From Atrichornis clamosus (lineage: Eukaryota; Chordata; Aves; Passeriformes; Menuridae), in contig WBMZ01014035.1 in the NCBI GenBank assembly GCA_013400975.1, positions 62,001 through 126,000 on the forward strand: a stretch of 64,000 bases of DNA. Direction: 5' to 3'. A program made the translations under genes and the position numbers. The notes beneath the pieces are model-generated. The model was not told where the DNA came from and ran no database searches. It saw only the letters and a list, made by a program, of their open reading frames with translations. This document shows positions 58,111 to 64,000 of this stretch, piece after piece. Within the stretch, counting starts at the first letter, position 1; each line of letters starts with the position of its first letter.

Positions 58111-60697
58111 GTGGGGAGTATTAAATGTTCCAAGAGCACTGCTGGCTCAGCAAGCTGCTGAAACTTTAATTGGTGGCACAAGGAAGGATTCCACAAGGTT
58201 TGTTGATCTGCCTCTGTAAGAATCCACCACTGGTCTGTGCTCCGGGTAGGACCCAGGGCGGGATCAACTTCCAGTCTGACGTGGTGAATATTCCACTGTC
58301 ACCAGGAGGTGGAGGAGGAGGCAGGACTCCTGTGGAGATGAAGGACAGGGTGGGTTTGCTGAGCTGTCCGTGCAAATCTCCAGCTCTGTCTGTCAGCCAA
58401 ACCTCTCCATGAAGTGCTGGAGCTCAGAGAGGGGAGATTCAGCGTTTTTTGGGGATTTTACACACAGGTTTTAACTACTTGGGCTTTACATCTCCGACTG
58501 ATCTGGCCTGGCTTTGCTTAGTGTGGTTATCAAAAACCTACAAACCCCTGTGGGGGGTTTCTCAAAGCTGCCTTTCTCCCCAGATCTCCCTGCCTGTGTT
58601 TCTGTATTTCCCCTGCACAGGGAGTGGAATAAAAAGCTGACTTGAGACCTTCTCATTTTATGCCTGAATTAGTTCCATTTTCTCTGCTCGAGGCTCCTCA
58701 TTCTTTTCCACTGTGTTGCTGTTGGCCTGCTGGGAATCTTTCAGTGCCCACAAAAGTTTCTCTTGTCCTCCTAAATTGATGATTTTCTCCCTGAGCTCAG
58801 ATTTTTGCCTAAACATGGACTCTTTTAGAGCTAATTTCTCTTCATAGTTTGCTTAGGCACACGTGTGTGCGCTAAAATCAGTTCCAAAATGGCTCAGATT
58901 TATTTTAAGCCAGGGTTTTTTTGCAGATGCCAAATGCATTGATTCCTGTCTGATTAAAAAAAAAACACCAAAACCCACAGAGTATTTTCAACATGATTTA
59001 GCAGCTCATCTACAAGGATCTTGACTGGCTTAACAGAGTGGTTGGTGCTCACTCATGGGTGGAAAAGGCCTTGGTGTCTTTGCGTGCACATTGTTTTACT
59101 TAACCCAAACACAATTTGGGGAGTGAAAAAGCAAGAGTTTAAGCTGATGTCTCAAAGCTTGAGTCAATAACTACTGGGACAAGCAACCAATCTCTTTTTT
59201 TTCTTTTTTTGAGCAAAATGTTTTGTTTTAGTGAAGCTATCGTGTTTCAATATTTTTGGATGCAAACTTTCTGGGAAGAAAGGTTTTCTTTTAAATGCTT
59301 CTACAGCTTAAAATGAAAATATGAGGGAAAAAATTTTTATAAGTGCAACAAAGCATTCAATTCAAAGTCAAAGAAAACACTGATCTTTTAAAGATAAATA
59401 AACCATTTTCCTTAATTCCTTGCTTAGAAGAAGTTTGGGGTTTGGATCATCCAGAATTCTATTCTTTTCCTTTTTTTATTCTGGAAGAACCTTCAAACCA
59501 GAAAAACTCGTATTTGGATGATTTCATTGAAAAAGCTCAAACACTGTTTCATTGCTCTTTTGCAGAATACTTTTAAGCAGTGCTAGAAATACCATCAGAA
59601 TAGGGGTGATAAGTGGAATGAAACAAAATTATGATTTTTGAAGGCAGTTTAAAAGCCCCTAATACAGAAAATAAGCAAAATGATGCCACTCTGACCTTAG
59701 GCATAGCAGCAGGACTGCAGCAGGACAACCAGACTTTTGTTACGTGCTGAATGTGAAATGGGCTGTCTTGGGGCTCTCACATCCTGGGGACATTCTGAAT
59801 TAGCAGCTGGTTACTTTTAATCCCGACAGCTCTGTCAGAAGGGCAGGGGTGGCTCCGTGGCAGGGAAGGAGCTGGAGGAGCAGAGGGAGGAAATCAGACC
59901 CTGGAGGAGATTCATGTCCCTGTGGCAGGGCAGAACCAGTGAGCAGCTGCTGCTGAGATGCTGTGGCAGAGGAGATGCTGGCCTGGAGGGTTTCTGGGGA
60001 GAAAAGGGGTTGGTTTTGTTAAGCAGGCCCTGAGACGGGCAGTCAGAGCGTGCCCTACAGATGTGGTGTGTGGGGACTCCGGCTAAAGCTTTAGGATCGC
60101 TCCTGAGTAGATCCTCCTTCAAATCTCTGCTCTTCCTGGTCTTTTAGCATCTGCTCTGGAGACAACAGCTACAACTGCCCTGCTCCTCTGTGCAGTTCTG
60201 ACTCCCTCTGTGAGGACGCGAGCTGGGAGAACATCTGGACACATGGCTGTCCCTGTATCCAACATCTCAGTCCCTCGGGACATTCCCGGTGGGCTTGAGC
60301 CCCTTTCCCTGCCATGAACCACCAGTCTGAACTGGAAATCTGGTTGGGCATCTCTAGAAAAAGCAAGTCTAAAATGAGACAGGGCAGGAATGGCTGTTAA
60401 GAAGAGGCAAAGTGAGAACACAAAGGACATCACAGGAGAAATATTGAGGGGAAAAATTGCTATGCCAAACCATACCAGCAGTCAGCCAAGACATCCAACA
60501 CACAAGTTGGATATGGATGAAGGCATCACAGTTCCTGATGTTGCCAGAGGTGGGATTACACCACTCATGCTGGATAAAGAAAACCTGGAGTGAAGGGAGG
60601 GCTAGAAACAACTTTCCCTGAGCCTCTGAACAGTCTGGCTCTGACAAGAAAACCCAGACAGGAGATTTTCAACAAGAACTGGAGCTGACAACAACTA
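58111..60697. other. Unique AT-rich DNA
   Basis: 59,200-59,580 is very AT-rich. A 77-codon frame at 59,343-59,576 looks protein-like at a glance but has no known motif or splice context that would support it. Confidence 0.5.
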
Positions 60698-60831
60698 CCC
60701 TGGAAGTGTCCAAGGCCAGGTTGGACAGGGCTTGGAGCAACCTGGGATAGTGGAAGGTGTCCCTACCATGGCAGGGGATGGAAGAGAGGGTCCCTCCCAA
60801 CCCAAACCATGCTGGGATTTTATGATTCTAC
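60698..60831 (+). mobile_element. CR1 LINE 3' fragment
   Basis: CCTGGAAGTGTCCAAGGCCAG, GGGATAGTGGAAGGTGTCCC and a GATTTTATGATTCTACGA tail; only the last 135 bases remain. Confidence 0.92.
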
Positions 60832-61675
60832 GATCACATACAAATGGGCAAAGGTTTGTGGAGCTGCAAAGTTGACACAACAAGGTTGTCGTGAGCAAAG
60901 ACAGCTGCAGAAAGACAAGTCCCACCACCACATAAAAGTAAAGAGACACTTTGAAGTCAAAGAGACCAAAGATTCTACACTAAAATAAGGAAACCAGACT
61001 TTTTTTTTTTTTCTTTTTCTAAAAAAAGATACATCATTCAGTGTATTTTTTCAAGCTTGCTGGACATCATACTGAAACACTGTAAAGCTGTCAGAGAAAT
61101 TATATGCTTTTTTCTGTTGTCAACCAAAGCGTGCTTTTATGGAGTCAATTAGCCACAAATGATGAACACACGTCACTTGTCTGAGAATGAATTACAGTAC
61201 AACCCAATAAACACAACTGTCTTCACTCACTGGTCATTGCCCTGATGAGGAGGAGGAGGTGTCAAACTTCCCTACCCAACCATAAAGGAACCTCCGTGTT
61301 CATTTGTGTTGTGTCCTGCCCACGCGTCTCCTTCAAGTGCTGCAGTGCTTCAGTGTGGGGGCAAACGGGGCCATTGGCATTTCTGCTCTGACGTGCAAAC
61401 CTGGGCATGAGCTCGGTGTGTAAAATGCAATTACACCGGGGAAGGAGTTCAGATAAGCTGGGATGGCACAAGGGCTTGGATGCACAGCGGAGCTGCTGTC
61501 AGATTCCATAGAGGAGTGCAGCCAATGTCATCTTTACACAGGATATTGTGTGCCCTCCACAGACCTTAGAGCCCTTTTTGAAGGTGGAGAGCCACAGTCT
61601 TGCCAAGTTTTTAGTTTGTAGGGGTTTTTTAGTTTGGTTGGCTGGAGGGTTTCTTTTCCTTTTTTCTTTTTTTTT

Positions 61676-61681
61676 TTTAAT
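61676..61681 (-). promoter_or_regulatory. Possible variant poly(A) signal for the HTR7-like gene
   Basis: On the minus strand this reads ATTAAA, about 314 bases after the stop codon. No AATAAA occurs between it and the stop. It is followed on the minus strand by an A-rich run, so it may be chance. The real 3' end could be further down. Confidence 0.25.
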
Positions 61682-61684
61682 AAC

Positions 61685-61765
61685 AGGTGGGTAAACTGAG
61701 GCACAGAAAGGTGGTGTGACTTGCCCACAGTCGTTGGTAGACCTTGAACCCCTCCCCAGTCTTGC
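61685..61765 (+). mobile_element. MIR-like CORE-SINE fragment
   Basis: The segment contains AAACTGAGGCACAGAAAGG, then a spaced TGACTTGCCCA and CTTGAACCCC, in the same order as the 3' half of the MIR consensus as I remember it. MIR is an ancient tRNA-derived SINE shared by amniotes and rare in birds. It lies 230 bases past the receptor stop, antisense to that gene, so it may be transcribed in the 3' UTR. Sense and spacing fit better than chance would allow. Confidence 0.75.
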
Positions 61766-61994
61766 TCCCACCTGGGACACGGTGAGAAGGAAGGGCTGTT
61801 CCCAAAGCGAGTTCCCTCCGCTTGTTCCCAAGGTGAGGAGAACCATGGCCCCTCATGGGGCGAGGGGAAGGGCTGTCACTCTCAGCGGCGATGTGGCAGG
61901 GCAGGACAATGGCACGGGTGGTTCCTGCCAGCCCCCGGGAGGCCGGGGAGGTGAGGAACCCGGAATGGAGAGGCAGGAGCTGGTGGGTCAGGCA

Positions 61995-62766
61995 CTACAG
62001 GATGCACTCGTGCCTCTCCGTGGCTTTCAGGGCCTCGTGCATGCTGGCGGCCGAGAGCCTCCTGTTGATGTTCCTGTACCTGCACCTCAGCAGGTTCCAG
62101 AAAGTAGTCCTCAAGTCCCGGTTGAAGAAGGCGTAGATCAGGGGGTTGATGAGGGAGTTGGTGTAGCCCAGCCAGAGCAGAGTCCTCTCCAGCCGCAGGG
62201 GGATGCAGCTGCAGCGGACGCCGCAGATGAACGGCCGCGCCGTGGACATCAGGAAGAACGGCAGCCAGCAGAACGTGAAGGCCCCCACGATGATGCCGAG
62301 GGTCCTGGCCGCCTTCTGCTCCCGCTTGAAGATGGAAATGTTCTTCCGGTCCTGCCGGAGCAGCTTGGAGAGTGTGGCGCACTCCTCCACGGCTTTGGAG
62401 CGCTTGGAGCTGTGGTGGGCGCGGCCGGAGGCCTCCAGGCAGTAGATGCCGTCCTCCTCGTAGTGCTTGGGGAAGTCCATGAAGCGGTGCCTCTCGGCGC
62501 TGACCTTGGCCGCCTTGTAGATGCGGCTGTACATCACCAGCATCACGGCCATGGGGATGTAGAAGGCCACCCCCGTGGAGTACACGGTGTAGCCGAAGTC
62601 CTGGCTGATGAGGCACACCCGCTCCACCGTCACGTTCTGGGCCCAGCCGAATAGCGGAGGGAGGGTGATGGAGGCGGACAGCAGCCACACGGTGAAGACC
62701 ATCTTGGCCATCAGCTTCCCGTTCTGCCTCACGGGGTACGTCAGCGGCCGGGTGATGCCCAGGTAC
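61995..62766 (-). CDS. HTR7L: Terminal coding exon of a 5-HT7-like serotonin receptor (partial gene)
   Basis: This exon encodes 256 residues plus one base of a split arginine codon, ending in TAG at 61,997-61,995. The protein would be a plasma-membrane serotonin receptor; 5-HT7 family members couple to Gs and raise cAMP. Visible in order: YLGITRPLTYP of intracellular loop 2 (residues 1-11); TM4 about 21-43; loop 2 with Cys51, the usual disulfide partner of TM3; TM5 about 58-82 with Ser63, Thr64, Ala67 and Pro71; loop 3 about 83-147; TM6 with CWLPFF at 166-171; TM7 with Trp198, Gly200-Tyr201 and NPLIY at 207-211; helix 8 with Cys228; a short tail ending HECIL. The exon starts at an AG acceptor (62,768-62,767) behind a pyrimidine-rich tract, just after the DRY arginine, where HTR7 genes carry an intron. 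From memory it differs from HTR7 itself in loop 2, loop 3 and a tail about 35 residues shorter, so I favour the avian HTR7-like paralogue; HTR7 is the alternative. There is no frameshift or internal stop. Residues are numbered from the first whole codon. Confidence 0.93.
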
Positions 62767-62979
62767 CTGGGGAGAGGGGGAGTTGTGAGGGGTTAGGTGG
62801 GGTCGCAAGGTGGGGGTGCTGTTGGGTGGTTTTCACTCCTCATCAGCTGTTAATTCTCACAGGAGAATTTTGGCCCTCAGAGAGGACAAGAAATTGAGTC
62901 ACTGGATGAAAACATGCCCAGGGATGTGCTCTCTTGGCTAAACACCCCAATTTAACTATTCCCCACCACTTTCCTCATG

Positions 62980-63133
62980 CATAGAATCACAGAATGGTTT
63001 GGGTTGGAAGGACCCTAAAGACCATCTTATTCCACCCCCTTGCCATGGGCAGGAACACCTTCCACCATCCCAGGTTGCTCCAAGCCCTGTCCAAGCTGGC
63101 CTTGGACACTTCCAGGGATGAGGAGTCCATGAC
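62980..63133 (-). mobile_element. CR1 LINE 3' fragment in the HTR7-like intron
   Basis: ATAGAATCACAGAATGGTTTG, CCATGGGCAGGAACACCTTCC and GACACTTCCAGGGATGAGG. It has the same orientation as the gene and lies about 215 bases upstream of the terminal exon. Confidence 0.93.
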
Positions 63134-63623
63134 ACGAGGTGTCAATGAACTGCTGAATGCAGCCCAAACTCCACATGGTTTCCTGGAGAATAAAAATGCT
63201 TTTAAAAGCTTAGTTTTCAGGAATAAAAGTTGCTTTAAGAAGAAGCTTATTTTTCCACCAGGACTATTCTGTATAGAGAGCATGCAACAACTTCCAGCCA
63301 TGGCATGTAACTCACTCCAGACTGTTGCCCTTCCCAAGAAAACACCCAGGAATGCAGTGCAGAGAATAATACACCACAGGACTGACTCCAGGTGAGAGGA
63401 ATGGACTCCTAGCAGTGTTTAATGGGAAATGGGAAACACAACACCCTTCTCTTTTCTGTTCAGACAACACGGTGAAGAAATAGAACCTGCACCTGAGATG
63501 GTCCTGAGGAGAGCAAGGAATAATCTTGCCTTTGGGAAGACTTAAGGATGTGTTTGGATGAGCCCTGCAAGCAAAGCTAGAGATCGGGTGATGCTCTTCT
63601 GGGGCAGTTTGGGGTCCCTTCCA

Positions 63624-63778
63624 AAAAGACATTGAGGGGTTGGGGTGTGTCCAGAAAAGGGAGTGGGGCTGGGGAAGGGTCTGGAGCACCAGGAGTGGCT
63701 GAGAGAGCTGGGAAGGCTCAGCCTGGAGAAAAGAAGGCTCAGGGGGACCTTCTGGCTCTGCACAACTCCCTGAAAGCT
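63624..63778 (+). mobile_element. CR1 LINE internal fragment lacking the 3' end, in the intron
   Basis: AAAGACATTGAGGGGTTGGGG, GGTCTGGAGCACCAGGAGTG, CAGCCTGGAGAAAAGAAGGC and CTGCACAACTCCCTGAAAG match the 5' third of the copy at 30,089. The expected 300 bases of 3' end do not follow. Confidence 0.88.
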
Positions 63779-64000
63779 GCTGACCTCTGGAAACGTCAAC
63801 AGGAATGACCCAAGCAGCTGGAGCTGCCTGGTCATTTGTATGGCCTGCAGCTGCCAAAGTGATGGAGTCCAGCCCTCCCTCAAGAGTAAAATGAGTGGAG
63901 TTCTGAGTGAGAGATCCCAAAAACACGTGGTCACCCACAGGTTCACAAATCCTGATGCCTGGTGTTGGGAGTTACCTTGTTCTTTTGCCTGAAAGGAGCT

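Larger units (their letters stand above)
62767..64000 (-). other. Last coding intron of the HTR7-like gene (runs off the window)
   Basis: The intron's 3' end is the AG at 62,768-62,767, preceded on the minus strand by a run rich in C and T. Its 5' end and the upstream coding exon (start codon to the DRY motif of TM3) are not in the window. It holds two CR1 fragments, one in the sense orientation of the gene and one antisense. I see no other exon in it. Confidence 0.85.

Noticed and set aside
61716..62654. Plus-strand frame of 312 codons opposite the receptor exon
   Set aside because: It is the antisense shadow of a GC-rich coding exon; composition repeats of E, G and A, and no domain. The same holds for the second minus-strand frame at 61,882-62,808.
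1..64000. CRISPR arrays, operons, phage, retroviral genes, tRNA or rRNA genes
   Set aside because: None found by eye. The sequence is vertebrate, no array of regularly spaced repeats exists, and I saw no LTR pair or tRNA box pair that held up. No new biological system is supported.

Overview
This is a stretch of vertebrate nuclear DNA, almost certainly from a bird. Two things support that. At least 38 fragments of the avian-type CR1 LINE lie on both strands; those that keep their 3' ends carry the usual short ATTCTATG-like tails. The one clear coding exon belongs to a vertebrate serotonin receptor. The CR1 mix suggests a neoavian, possibly songbird, genome; that is inference. No bacterial, viral or organellar gene is visible.

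Layout. About 1-61,680 holds no exon I can defend. It is intergenic, or introns of an unrecognised gene, with CR1 pieces of 45-560 bp, microsatellites and small tandem duplications. All CR1 copies are truncated and keep only the 3' part, so no reverse transcriptase or endonuclease coding was recognised. Two CpG-rich patches (9,735-10,150 and about 55,590-56,195) are the best promoter or enhancer candidates; the first ends its densest part at a good splice donor. Two older CORE-SINE (MIR-like) fragments lie at 4,525-4,590 and 61,685-61,765.

The right end (61,995-62,766, minus strand) is the intact terminal coding exon of a 5-HT7-type G-protein-coupled receptor, most likely the HTR7-like paralogue. 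It runs from just after the DRY arginine in intracellular loop 2 to the stop codon. The rest of the window (62,767-64,000) is its last coding intron; the first coding exon lies beyond the window.

Assembly quality. Five single N bases (15,212; 15,980; 39,220; 43,815; 55,518) mark contig joins. Three of them separate direct copies of the same sequence (23, 411 and 225/224 bp), which look like uncollapsed contig overlaps rather than biology. One sits in a CR1 that has lost bases, and one in a pentanucleotide microsatellite.

I searched for an undescribed system and do not see one. The more unusual points are the receptor's short tail and extra glycosylation site, a fold-back insertion inside a CR1, ancient MIR fragments beside the receptor, and the CpG-rich patches.
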